This document shows positions 15,565 through 23,391 of a stretch of 35,519 nt of DNA, in pieces (position 1 is the first letter of the stretch; every line of letters begins with the position of its first letter). This DNA comes from Spirulina subsalsa FACHB-351 (GTDB lineage: Bacteria > Cyanobacteriota > Cyanobacteriia > Cyanobacteriales > Spirulinaceae). The notes under the pieces are model-generated. The model did no database searches. It was not told the DNA's origin and saw only the letters and a list, made by a program, of their open reading frames with translations. The stretch spans positions 1 through 35,519 of the forward strand of contig NZ_JAIHOM010000050.1 in NCBI RefSeq assembly GCF_026130165.1, written 5' to 3'. A program made the position numbers and the translations under genes.

Positions 15565-16434
15565 TTATAAAAATTCTCCTTGACCGATAGCTTGATAGAC
15601 TTCTCGCACCATGTCGTAATCCTCATCTTGGGCTTCGACGAACCTAGCCCCTACATACTTGTCATCATCAGCTTCGGCTAAACTTGTAAGGAGAGAGTCT
15701 TGATGGGTGAGTAATTGCGATCGCAACTCCTGCACCTCCGCCTCAGAAAACCGACTACTCACCATAAACAAATCATTGGGCAACAGCGCCCCCCGCACCA
15801 AAACCCGAAATTCCCCCTCAGACCAGCCCCGTTGCTGTAAATGATTTTGGTAGCGCAAAAACGTCCCCCCCCAAGCATTGACTCGCCCCTCCTTCAGGGC
15901 ATCTAATCCCTCCCCCCGCAACATCTCCACCTTGACATCAGTTTTGGGGTCTAACCCCCCGTCAATCAATAACTTAGTCGGGCCTAGATGGCCACTGGTA
16001 GACCCAATCGACCACATCGCGATAGTTTTGCCCTCCAAGTCCTCAACCCCCTCTATTTCGCTCTCTGCCCGCACACAGAGCAGGGAATAATAATTAGGGC
16101 GAGTGACCCCCACCAGAGGAATCGCATTAGTCCGAGCATGAATCGTCACATATTCCGACGGTCCAGCGAGAACAAAATCCACCTGATCATTTTGCAAAGC
16201 AACAGCCGCCGCCATAAAATTAGGCACGGCATACCATTCAATAGGGAGGTTGAGGATTGTCGATAAAGTAGTTCGGAACCCCCCATAATACTGCTCTAAT
16301 TCATCAACACTGGTTAAATCCGTCACCGTAAACCGTAGCTTATCCCGACTTGCCAAAACATTAGACAAAGGCTGACTAGCACGACATCCCACTAAAAAAA
16401 GCAGGGCATAACCTAAAAAATTGCGCCGTCTCAT
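15565..16434 (-). CDS. PhnD-family periplasmic substrate-binding lipoprotein
   Basis: A short basic N-terminus (MRRRN) and lipobox LVGC identify a lipoprotein; the acylated Cys is residue 17 from the ATG at 16434. A GTG one codon earlier (16437) is also possible; AGAGGT lies just upstream. The fold is the type-2 periplasmic binding protein of the phosphate/phosphite/phosphonate (PhnD) group: FTVTDLTSVDELEQYYGGF, VDFVLAGPSEYVTIHAR, an EDLEGKTIAMWSIGSTSGHL hinge block, and VNAWGGTF. No ABC permease or ATPase genes are nearby. Instead a membrane histidine kinase follows within 2 nt, so this is more likely a sensory binding protein than a transporter part. The ligand is unknown; phosphonate or another oxyanion is only a family-based guess. 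Confidence 0.9.
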   Translation of the reverse strand: MRRRNFLGYALLFLVGCRASQPLSNVLASRDKLRFTVTDLTSVDELEQYYGGFRTTLSTILNLPIEWYAVPNFMAAAVALQNDQVDFVLAGPSEYVTIHARTNAIPLVGVTRPNYYSLLCVRAESEIEGVEDLEGKTIAMWSIGSTSGHLGPTKLLIDGGLDPKTDVKVEMLRGEGLDALKEGRVNAWGGTFLRYQNHLQQRGWSEGEFRVLVRGALLPNDLFMVSSRFSEAEVQELRSQLLTHQDSLLTSLAEADDDKYVGARFVEAQDEDYDMVREVYQAIGQGEFL

Positions 16435-16437
16435 CAC

Positions 16438-16796
16438 GTTCTGACCTCTAAGCTCAAACTATACCGAGATTAATAATCCTGCGCTGTTCCGTTTCCCCGA
16501 ATTTGACCGTCCTAACCCTAGTGATACCCCAGAAATACTGAGGGGATGAATCTTGTCATCCTCCCCCCAGTGGAAAAGACCACTCCAGTCCTTCAGTGAT
16601 TTAGACCCCCTAACTGTAACAAATGTAACTAATCGGGAGATTATCCCTCCCCTAAGAGCAGGTTAAGTTGAGTTGATTTCATCCCCTCGTGAAGGGAATT
16701 TTATATTTATTTTTGTAACGATTGCGCTCAGAAAGGGGCGATTTTAACGCAAAGTGATGAGTAAATTATCTGTTCAGTAAGGAGATTCATCGAACC
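16438..16796. other. Divergent promoter region between the sensory lipoprotein and psaM
   Basis: This 360-bp region must hold promoters for both flanking genes. CCCCAGAAATACTGAGGGG near 16530 is a small imperfect inverted repeat, and AAGGAG at 16779-16784 is the psaM ribosome site. No ORF or RNA gene is evident. Confidence 0.45.
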
Positions 16797-16892
16797 ATGC
16801 CCTTATCCGATACACAAGTTCTAGTGGCTCTCGTGATTGCTTTGATTCCCGGAATCCTTGCTTTCCGCCTTTCCACCGAACTTTATAAGTAA
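16797..16892 (+). CDS. psaM: Photosystem I reaction centre subunit XII
   Basis: A 31-aa single-membrane-helix subunit of photosystem I that contributes to trimer-interface packing. The whole protein is one hydrophobic helix with the family-typical start [18 protein letters not shown] and end [11 protein letters not shown], which I recognise from other cyanobacterial PsaM proteins. The ribosome site AAGGAG lies 12 nt upstream. The gene is monocistronic, with its own hairpin terminator about 20 bp downstream. It is too short to appear in most ORF scans. Confidence 0.95.
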   Translation: MPLSDTQVLVALVIALIPGILAFRLSTELYK

Positions 16893-16914
16893 AAGCCTTT
16901 TTCCCTTAGCTAAG

Positions 16915-16948
16915 TTGGGGTATAGCTCTGCTGTACTCCAATTTTTTT
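16915..16948 (+). terminator. Rho-independent terminator of psaM
   Basis: TTGGGGTA (16915-16922) pairs with TACTCCAA (16934-16941), an 8-bp stem with one G-T wobble and an 11-nt loop, followed by seven T (16942-16948). It lies 22 bp after the psaM stop. Confidence 0.75.
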
Positions 16949-17006
16949 GGGTTCAAGGGATAAGGGAACAGGGAATGGGGAACAATTATCAATTCTCAAG
17001 GTGTAG

Positions 17007-17061
17007 GGTGCATCAGAAGAATAACTGAGGTTAAACAGGAATGAACGTATCCTGACGCACC
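17007..17061. mobile_element. Short GGTGCATCA-ended inverted-repeat element (55 bp)
   Basis: GGTGCATCA at 17007-17015 and TGACGCACC at 17053-17061 are the same ends as the 192-bp element at 6057-6248. The interior of 37 bp is unrelated, as expected for a minimal non-autonomous derivative. It lies between psaM and the symporter gene, 49 bp before the chosen symporter start. Confidence 0.55.
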
Positions 17062-17110
17062 ATCCTTGTTACCGTGAACAATAAACTTGTCACCTTCCTA
17101 CATCCAAAGT

Positions 17111-18904
17111 ATGCAAGCATTAGATTGGTGGATTATTCTGGGCTATTTAACCCTGACGATGGGCGTGGGTTTATTCCTCTCCCGCAAAGGTTCTAAGAGT
17201 TTAGTCGATTTCTTCGTTTCGGGGCGGTCTTTGCCGTGGTGGTTAGCCGGAACCAGTATGGCGGCTACAACGTTTTCCATTGATACTCCCCTCTATGTGG
17301 CGGGAGTGGTGGCAACGCGAGGCATTGCCGGAAATTGGGAATGGTGGAATTTCGGCATTGCTCATATTATCCTGATTTATATTTTTGCCCGCCTCTGGAG
17401 ACGGTCAGAAATTGTCACCGATGCCCAACTCACCGAAATGCGCTATGGGGGCAAAATGGCGGCCATTTTGCGCGGTAGCAAGGCTTTTTTGTTTGCTGTG
17501 CCGATTAACTGTATTGGTATAGGCTACGCCATGTTAGCGATGGTTAAGGTAGTAGATGCCCTCGAATTGTGGCAAAGTTTGGGTATCAATCCGGGAGATA
17601 ACCTCAAGTTGTGGAGTGTGATTGGGGTGAGTGTTTTTGTTCTCATTTACTCCGGTTTTTCTGGGTTGTGGGGGGTAGTCGCGACGGACTTTTTCCAGTT
17701 TTTCCTGGCCTTGTTTGGGGCGATTATCGTGGCGGTGATTGCGGTGAATCATGTGGGGGGAATGGGGGAACTCATTCCGGCAGTGCAGCAGGCGACGGAT
17801 ATTGATGTTTTGGCGTTTGTGCCGTTTAACTTGAATTTTACTTGGAGTGAGACGGCTGGGATTACAGCCTCGACCTTTTCGGCGTATTTATTGGTGCAGT
17901 GGTGGTCTTTTCGGCGCAGTGATGGGGGGGGTGAGTTTATCCAACGATTGGCGGCCGCGAAGGATGAGGCAGAAGCGGAAAAAGCGGCTTGGTTTTTTAA
18001 TTTGCTCCATTATGTGGTGCGGACTTGGCCTTGGGTGGTGGTGGCCTTGGTGGCGGTGGTGATTTATCCTGATTTAGGCGATCGCGAACTGGGTTATCCT
18101 AAACTCATGTTAGACTTCCTCCCCGTAGGTCTATTAGGATTAGTCGTCGCCTCCCTCATTGCCGCCTTCATGAGTACCGTCTCCACTTCCATTAACTGGG
18201 GCGCGTCCTATCTCACCAATGACCTCTATTTGCGCTTTTTACGCCCCGAAGCCGACCAAAAAGAGTTAGTCCTCGCCGGACGGCTTTCTTCGGTCTTCGT
18301 CACCCTTTTAGGAGGCATTGCCGCCTTTTATTCAGACAATGTTGGCGACATCTTCCGACTCGTCCTAGCTATCGGTACCGGCCCCGGTTTAGTTTTAATC
18401 TTGCGCTGGTTTTGGTGGCGTATCAATGCGGCCGCAGAGTTAACCGCTATGTTATGCGGGTTTGTCATTGGTTTAATTACCAGCACTTCCCCGGTACTCA
18501 ATGAACTTATCCCAGATTTTGGCGTGCGTTTAATGGTCATTTCTGGCCTCACCGCTTTAATCTGGATTACCGTGATGTTCCTCACCCCTCCTGAGTCTGA
18601 CGAAACCCTAGACGCATTTTATCGCCAAGTCCGCCCCAGTGGCCTCGGTTGGCACAAGCAACGATTACGCACGGGGGTGTTACCGGGTCAAGATTTAAGT
18701 CGTGATGCCTTGCGCGTGGTGACGGCCACCTTGCTCTTGTTTGGGTCGATGTTTACCATTGGGGGCTTTTTATTATTACAACCTGTAACGGGCTGGTGTT
18801 CTCTGATTGTGGCGGTTTTGAGTGGTTTTGCCCTCCGGCGTTTAAATCGTCGTCCCTTTCCAGCCATCCCCCGACCGGGATTAGATGATGATATCTCTAA
18901 TTAG
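17111..18904 (+). CDS. Sodium:solute symporter family transporter
   Basis: Integral membrane protein of 597 aa with about 13-14 hydrophobic helices, in the SSS (LeuT-like fold) family. Family-like features are GYLTLTMGVGLFLSRKG at the first helix, FFVSGRSLPWWLAGTSMAATTFSIDTP (TM2 region with the Ser/Thr-rich sodium-site area), LIYSGFSGLWGVVATDFFQF, and FMSTVSTSINWGASYLTNDL. Transport is expected to be Na+-driven; the solute (sugar, amino acid or organic acid) cannot be read from the sequence. The ATG at 17111 is preferred over a TTG eight codons earlier; neither has a clear ribosome site. No operon partner is present. Confidence 0.88.
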   Translation: MQALDWWIILGYLTLTMGVGLFLSRKGSKSLVDFFVSGRSLPWWLAGTSMAATTFSIDTPLYVAGVVATRGIAGNWEWWNFGIAHIILIYIFARLWRRSEIVTDAQLTEMRYGGKMAAILRGSKAFLFAVPINCIGIGYAMLAMVKVVDALELWQSLGINPGDNLKLWSVIGVSVFVLIYSGFSGLWGVVATDFFQFFLALFGAIIVAVIAVNHVGGMGELIPAVQQATDIDVLAFVPFNLNFTWSETAGITASTFSAYLLVQWWSFRRSDGGGEFIQRLAAAKDEAEAEKAAWFFNLLHYVVRTWPWVVVALVAVVIYPDLGDRELGYPKLMLDFLPVGLLGLVVASLIAAFMSTVSTSINWGASYLTNDLYLRFLRPEADQKELVLAGRLSSVFVTLLGGIAAFYSDNVGDIFRLVLAIGTGPGLVLILRWFWWRINAAAELTAMLCGFVIGLITSTSPVLNELIPDFGVRLMVISGLTALIWITVMFLTPPESDETLDAFYRQVRPSGLGWHKQRLRTGVLPGQDLSRDALRVVTATLLLFGSMFTIGGFLLLQPVTGWCSLIVAVLSGFALRRLNRRPFPAIPRPGLDDDISN

Positions 18905-18915
18905 GGCTTGCTGAA
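18899..18915. repeat. AATTAGGGCTTGCTGAA repeat (copy 1)
   Basis: This 17-mer, overlapping the symporter stop codon, recurs exactly at 30993-31009 just after the gamma-glutamyltransferase gene. Both copies are followed within a few tens of bases by the G-rich repeat. Confidence 0.6.
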
Positions 18916-18920
18916 TAACT

Positions 18921-18955
18921 TGGGGAGCAGGGGAGCAGGGGAGCAGGGGAGTCGG
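18921..18955. repeat. G-rich dispersed repeat array
   Basis: GGGGAGCA tandem units ending in GTCGGGAATAATTATCAATTG, with the same order of repeat types as elsewhere in the window. Confidence 0.75.
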
Positions 18956-18976
18956 GAATAATTATCAATTGTCAAT

Positions 18977-19360
18977 AGAAACCGGGTTGAATAACTTGGC
19001 TCGTTTTTTCGGCTAGGTTATAGCAAAAACCCGGTTTCTTATCCTCACTGACTAGAAACTGGAAACCGGGTTTTTTCAATCCTTCTTGTCTCGCTATATC
19101 CTGCCAGCAATTAGGTTTCTTCTCCCCTCTCTCCCTAGAAACCGGGTTGAATAACTTGGCTTGTTTTTTCGGCTAGGTTATAGCAAAAACCCGGTTTCCT
19201 ATCCTCATTCACTAGAAACTGGAAACCGGGTTTTTTTCAATCCTTCTTGTCTCGCTATATCCTGCCAGCAATTAGGTTTCTTCTTCCCTCCCTCCCTAGA
19301 AACCGGGTTGAATAACTTGGCTTGTTTTTTTGGCTAGGTTGTAGCAAAAACCCGGTTTCT
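18977..19360. repeat. Tandem array of a 160-bp hairpin-bearing repeat (2.4 copies)
   Basis: Copies start at 18977, 19137 and 19298 (periods 160 and 161 bp) and differ at only a few bases. Each begins with a 63-bp hairpin element bounded by AGAAACCGGGTT and AACCCGGTTTC; a further GGAAACCGGGTTTTTTC block follows in each full unit. The third copy contains only the hairpin part. A solo hairpin copy is at 124-185. The array fills the gap between the convergent symporter and rRNA methyltransferase genes, and the hairpins could act as bidirectional terminators. Confidence 0.85.
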
Positions 19361-19379
19361 TATTCTCTTTAAATGGTGT

Positions 19380-20504
19380 TTAATACAAATCATATTTCAA
19401 AAAAGTACAGGGCAAAGAGCCATTATAAACGGGAAAACGACGGGAGGCTTTTAGCCCGACTTTTTTAGTTAACTCTTTATTGCCTGATAAAATATAAGCC
19501 GTCCAACCTGTAAAACGCTGTTTAAATAAATCGCCTAATAATTTATAAAAACTGCCCAATTCTTCCACCTCTCCTAAGCGTTTTCCATAGGGAGGATTAC
19601 AAATCAAAATCCCCGGTTCTGTGGGGGGATAAATGTCCTCAATGTCTTGAACTTGAAACTGGATAGAGTCGCCTAAACCACAGTATTGGGCGTTGGTTCG
19701 CGCTTGTTGTATGATCTCAGCATTGCGATCGCTCCCCCACAACGGCGCTGGAAATTTATCCCGTTGTTGTTCTAAGGCCTCCTGACGCAATTTTTGCCAA
19801 AGGTCAGGGTTAAAATCAGACCACCGTTCAAAGGCAAATTCTCCCCGCACTAAACCGGGAGCAATATTTAAACTCTGTAGACCAGCCTCTAATAAAATGG
19901 TCCCAGAGCCACATAGGGGGTCGTAGAGGGGCGTTTCGGGGGTCCATTGGGCTAATCGTAACAAAGCACTGGCTAACGTCTCCTTGAGGGGTGCAGCGCC
20001 CATTGCGGGACGATAACCGCGACGGTGTAAACTACTGCCGGAACTATCTAAACTGAGGATGGCGCGATCGCGGTGAATATGCAAGTTTAACATCAAGTCC
20101 GCTTCTTGGGAGTCTACACTAGAACGCCGTCCCGTTTGATCCCGTTGTTGGTCTACTATGGCGTTTTTTACCTGTAAAGCCGTGAAGTGGGTATGATTTA
20201 ACTGGGCATTGGTTCCCGTACAGTGAACCGATAGGGTCTGGTCTGGGGTGAGATAGTCCCGCCAGTCGATTTTCTGGATTTCTCGGTACAATTGATCCCC
20301 ATTGCGACAGGGAAAGTTTTTCACCGGGACAAATACCCGAAACAATAAGCGACTCCACAGGTTAACACGATAGAGGAGTTCTTGATTCCCCCGGAAATAG
20401 ACCCCGGTAAAGTCCGGTTGAACCTCTTGGGCGCCCAAATCCTTTAATTCTTGGGCAGCGATTTCTTCCAGACCTCGGGCTACGGTGGCAAAATATTGAG
20501 TCAT
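19380..20504 (-). CDS. rlmL: THUMP-domain 23S rRNA guanine-N2 methyltransferase
   Basis: SAM-dependent methyltransferase of 374 aa: an N-terminal ferredoxin-like/THUMP region (about 1-155, beginning MTQYFATVARGLEEIAAQEL) and a Rossmann methyltransferase with the SAM site DPLCGSGT (195-202) and catalytic N303-P-P-Y. It resembles the N-terminal half of E. coli RlmKL, which methylates G2445 of 23S rRNA; the exact target here is inferred. The open frame extends 24 codons upstream through the G-rich repeat; the ATG at 20504 fits the family start. It lies 75 bp downstream of the CHASE2 cyclase on the same strand, with repeat DNA between, so co-transcription is uncertain. Confidence 0.9.
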   Translation of the reverse strand: MTQYFATVARGLEEIAAQELKDLGAQEVQPDFTGVYFRGNQELLYRVNLWSRLLFRVFVPVKNFPCRNGDQLYREIQKIDWRDYLTPDQTLSVHCTGTNAQLNHTHFTALQVKNAIVDQQRDQTGRRSSVDSQEADLMLNLHIHRDRAILSLDSSGSSLHRRGYRPAMGAAPLKETLASALLRLAQWTPETPLYDPLCGSGTILLEAGLQSLNIAPGLVRGEFAFERWSDFNPDLWQKLRQEALEQQRDKFPAPLWGSDRNAEIIQQARTNAQYCGLGDSIQFQVQDIEDIYPPTEPGILICNPPYGKRLGEVEELGSFYKLLGDLFKQRFTGWTAYILSGNKELTKKVGLKASRRFPVYNGSLPCTFLKYDLY

Positions 20505-20521
20505 GATTGGGGAATAGGGAA

Positions 20522-20579
20522 TCGGGAGCAGGGGAGCAGGGGAGAGGGGGAATCGGAAATAATTGTCAATTATCAATTA
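20522..20579. repeat. G-rich and AATTATC repeats upstream of the rRNA methyltransferase
   Basis: GGGGAGCA units followed by AATTGTCAATTATCAATTATC. They create a false in-frame extension of the methyltransferase gene. Confidence 0.7.
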
Positions 20580-22505
20580 TCAATTCCCATCTTTCACTGA
20601 TAATCCCACCAAACTATATAACCGCACAGGGAGCGATCGACCTTTGAGTTGATGTTCTCCCAAGTCTGTCACCTCCACCTTATCCTTAACCAGTTCATAG
20701 AGGGATTCAGTAATTAGAATATCTGTCCCCAACTCCTTGGTCAATCCTTCCACCCGACTGGCAATATTCACCGTATCCCCCATGACCGCATATTCCCGTC
20801 GTCGCCATGAGCCAATATCTCCGGCAATCACTTCCCCGTAACTGATGCCAATCCCGTTAAATAGGGGTTGACGGTTTTCCGCTTGCCAATATTGCCGTAG
20901 GAGGGCGAGGTCTTGGCGCATGGTGAGGGCGGCACGAATGGCGTTGAGGGCATCTTCTTCCGGGCCGTGGGAGAGGGGAAAGCCAAATTCGGCCATGACG
21001 GCATCCCCAATGAATTTGTCGAGGGTGCCGTTATTCTGCACGATGGCCTCAACCATGGTGTGGAAATAGGTGTTCAGTTGGGCTATTAATTCCTCGGGGG
21101 GGAGTTGAAACGATAAGGTGGTGAATCCTCGCACGTCGGAAAAAAGAACGGCCACGTTGAGTTTATGACCGGGTAACATGGTGTAAAAGCTATCGGGGTG
21201 TTTGAGAATTTCTTTAACTACGGGTTCGGCGACATAGCGTTCTAAGGTGTTCCGCAAGCGCAGTTTTTCCAGTTGGTTACTCATGGCTGCGAGGAAGAAA
21301 CTGGAGAAGCTGCTGAGGAAAAGTGCGATCGCCGGAATCGCTGTGGGAAGAATCCATTGACCATAACTAAACAGGATATAACTCCCCCCTAACCACAAGA
21401 CCATAAAGCCTAAACCCCAGAGTAGTTGTCGCCCCGGTCGTTGGACGAAACGATCGACAGCCAAGCCTAAACTAAGAACAGCGAGGGTGACAATAAAACC
21501 CTTTAACCCAAAGTGGGGGAGCAGGGTTGCCATTGCCTTATTCTCTAATAAAGTGGCGATCGCATGGCCATGAACTTCTACCCCCGGCATCCGTTCAGAA
21601 ACCGGAGTTCGCTGGAAATCCGTAAAGGTGGCCGAGGTGGTGCCAATCAGAACAATTTTGTCCCGAAAAACCCCCGCTTCTTCCAGTCGCGGCCACTCTT
21701 CGGGATCTAAAATCCGCCAAAAGGAAACATGGGGGAAAGTCCGATGAGGCAGACCCCAATAAAAGATCCCTTCCCCCCTCGCGGGAGGAATCACCATTCC
21801 CGCACTCTCTAAACTCGCCTGGGCGAGAGAGGGAATAATGGGCAAATTGAGGAAACTGGCAATTTGTTCTTGATATACCGCCCCTAAACGATAGACCCGC
21901 TCATTGGCCTCCGTGAGGAAATTCACCGACCCCAAGGATAAATTAGGGCTGTTCAACACCGCAAAGGGTTCAAATAGTTGCACCTCTGACCCCTCCTCAC
22001 TCATGGTTTCCAAGTAGGCCGCCCCCAAGGTCACTTTCCCCACGTAGCGCTCTAAAACCGCTTGGAACGCCTGATCATCCTCTTCTCCGTAGCCACTGGG
22101 GAGGTCAAACAGTAAGTCAATGGTCACGGTTTTGGCCCCAGCTTCCAGCAAACGCTCGACCACTAAACCATAGGTACGACGAGGCCAGGGATAGCTTTGT
22201 AGTAATTCTGTAATCTCCGCCCGTTGGGGATCTCCCTCAAATTTTTGGGCGGCCGAGAGGGAGGCATCATCTAAGGTCACAATGACAATCTCTTCTGGTA
22301 CATCGGGCGGGTCCAAAAAAAGCCGGGCTTGAAACAATAAACTCTGGGTATTGCGTTCTAGACTTTGTGTTACCCGGTCATCCCCCGCCGTGAGCAATCC
22401 CGCCCCCACTGCCCACAAAACAATTAAACTCCAGCGTAGTCGCGGTGACTGTAATAGGTGAGTCCACCGGAAGGGGCGCTTAGGGGTGGGAAAAGGTGAG
22501 GACAT
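20580..22505 (-). CDS. CHASE2-domain class III adenylate/guanylate cyclase
   Basis: 641-aa membrane cyclase: an N-terminal TM (about 24-42), an extracytoplasmic CHASE2 sensor (about 45-330, with EEIVIVTLDDASL, KTVTIDLLFD and KIVLIGTTSA), three TM helices (about 332-410), a short linker helix, and a catalytic domain (about 445-625). Metal-binding D457 and D501, purine-pocket K497 (LDKFIGDAV), N580 and R584 (GDTVNIASR) are present. The second base-selecting position, Asp in mammalian adenylyl cyclases (YDIWG) and Thr in some cyanobacterial ones, is Ala573 here (YAVMG), so ATP versus GTP preference is uncertain. It is divergent from a short DUF928-like ORF, a neighbourhood often seen with CHASE2 proteins in cyanobacteria. 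Confidence 0.92.
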   Translation of the reverse strand: MSSPFPTPKRPFRWTHLLQSPRLRWSLIVLWAVGAGLLTAGDDRVTQSLERNTQSLLFQARLFLDPPDVPEEIVIVTLDDASLSAAQKFEGDPQRAEITELLQSYPWPRRTYGLVVERLLEAGAKTVTIDLLFDLPSGYGEEDDQAFQAVLERYVGKVTLGAAYLETMSEEGSEVQLFEPFAVLNSPNLSLGSVNFLTEANERVYRLGAVYQEQIASFLNLPIIPSLAQASLESAGMVIPPARGEGIFYWGLPHRTFPHVSFWRILDPEEWPRLEEAGVFRDKIVLIGTTSATFTDFQRTPVSERMPGVEVHGHAIATLLENKAMATLLPHFGLKGFIVTLAVLSLGLAVDRFVQRPGRQLLWGLGFMVLWLGGSYILFSYGQWILPTAIPAIALFLSSFSSFFLAAMSNQLEKLRLRNTLERYVAEPVVKEILKHPDSFYTMLPGHKLNVAVLFSDVRGFTTLSFQLPPEELIAQLNTYFHTMVEAIVQNNGTLDKFIGDAVMAEFGFPLSHGPEEDALNAIRAALTMRQDLALLRQYWQAENRQPLFNGIGISYGEVIAGDIGSWRRREYAVMGDTVNIASRVEGLTKELGTDILITESLYELVKDKVEVTDLGEHQLKGRSLPVRLYSLVGLSVKDGN

Positions 22506-22800
22506 GAGATAACATCAGCTTGAATTGGGCATTTCGCATCCAACGGGAGCAAAATCAATAATTGTAACATACACCTTGTCAAAGATATGCCCAAGTTGTA
22601 TATTGTTAAGACGTATAAAGAAAATCTCAATCTGAATCGTCCTGATTTTTGTTTAGTCAACGGCGGCAACCCTCTGTTTTACAGAGTTTTAGCGTGTTTT
22701 CTCCCCCAACTAACTTCGATTTAGCCTCTATTCTCTCCTGTGAGTAACATAAAGACACGGAAAAAACAATCATTAAGTTTTTTGATCAAATGGCTCGTCC

Positions 22801-23229
22801 GTGAATATACTCAAGATAGAAAATCACAGAAGTCGAATTCCAGAAGTAAACAATCGCAGAAAGGTGTTGCTGGCTAAGGTCATGTTTAGAGGTCTTTATT
22901 CCATTGGTATTGTAACTGTCGCTCTAGGAATCCCATTCCTAGGGGCTTTGTGTTTCGGGGTTTCTAATGAAATCATGGGGGTAGAAAACAAAATCACTCT
23001 CGGGAGGGTTAACCCAGATGTCTTGTTTTCTAATGTCTTGTTTTCTAATGTCTTGTTTTCTAATACAGTCTCGGAGAATAGCTGGAGTGGTTTGGGTCTG
23101 AATGATTCGAGTCTATTGGTTTCTTGGTCTAATTCCCATCAGCAGAAAGGGGGCGGTTTTGAACCCCCAGACCGAGGAGGGCCAGATAATTCAGAAGGGT
23201 CTGGAACACGCTACCAGATCGATTCTTAA
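22801..23229 (+). CDS. Short exported DUF928-like protein, possibly truncated
   Basis: 142 aa from a GTG at 22801; an ATG at 22882 (115 aa) with AAGG just upstream is an equally good start and puts a hydrophobic signal or anchor segment (FRGLYSIGIVTVALGIPFLG) at the N-terminus. The middle holds VLFSN repeated three times, encoded by an exact 15-bp tandem (23019-23063). The end, FEPPDRGGPDNSEGSGTR, resembles the N-terminal signature of cyanobacterial DUF928 proteins, but the roughly 200 residues normally following are missing, and I see no continuation in other frames downstream. It is therefore either a truncated DUF928 gene or a small protein that kept the motif. It is divergent from the CHASE2 cyclase, with about 300 bp between, where no other feature is seen. 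Confidence 0.45.
   Translation: MNILKIENHRSRIPEVNNRRKVLLAKVMFRGLYSIGIVTVALGIPFLGALCFGVSNEIMGVENKITLGRVNPDVLFSNVLFSNVLFSNTVSENSWSGLGLNDSSLLVSWSNSHQQKGGGFEPPDRGGPDNSEGSGTRYQIDS
23019..23063 (+). repeat. In-frame 15-bp tandem repeat, three copies
   Basis: TGTCTTGTTTTCTAA occurs three times without mismatch. Because the unit is a multiple of three, copy number changes would add or remove a VLFSN pentapeptide without a frameshift. Confidence 0.85.
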
Positions 23230-23391
23230 GGGTTAACTCTTAGGATTAGACCGTTGAAGAATGGGGATCAGATTTGGGGTATTGTTGATGTACTCTAAGA
23301 CTTAAGTTAAAACTATAGAATTGATAAGCGTTACTTTTAAATCGCTGTTTTTATTCAAAAGTTCGTTGCCATTTTAAGGTTCACTCACCTA

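Noticed and set aside
18977-19360. CRISPR array
   Set aside because: Repeats are about 160 bp with no unique spacers of 30-40 bp; the period and internal hairpins fit a tandem repeat instead. No cas genes are in the window.
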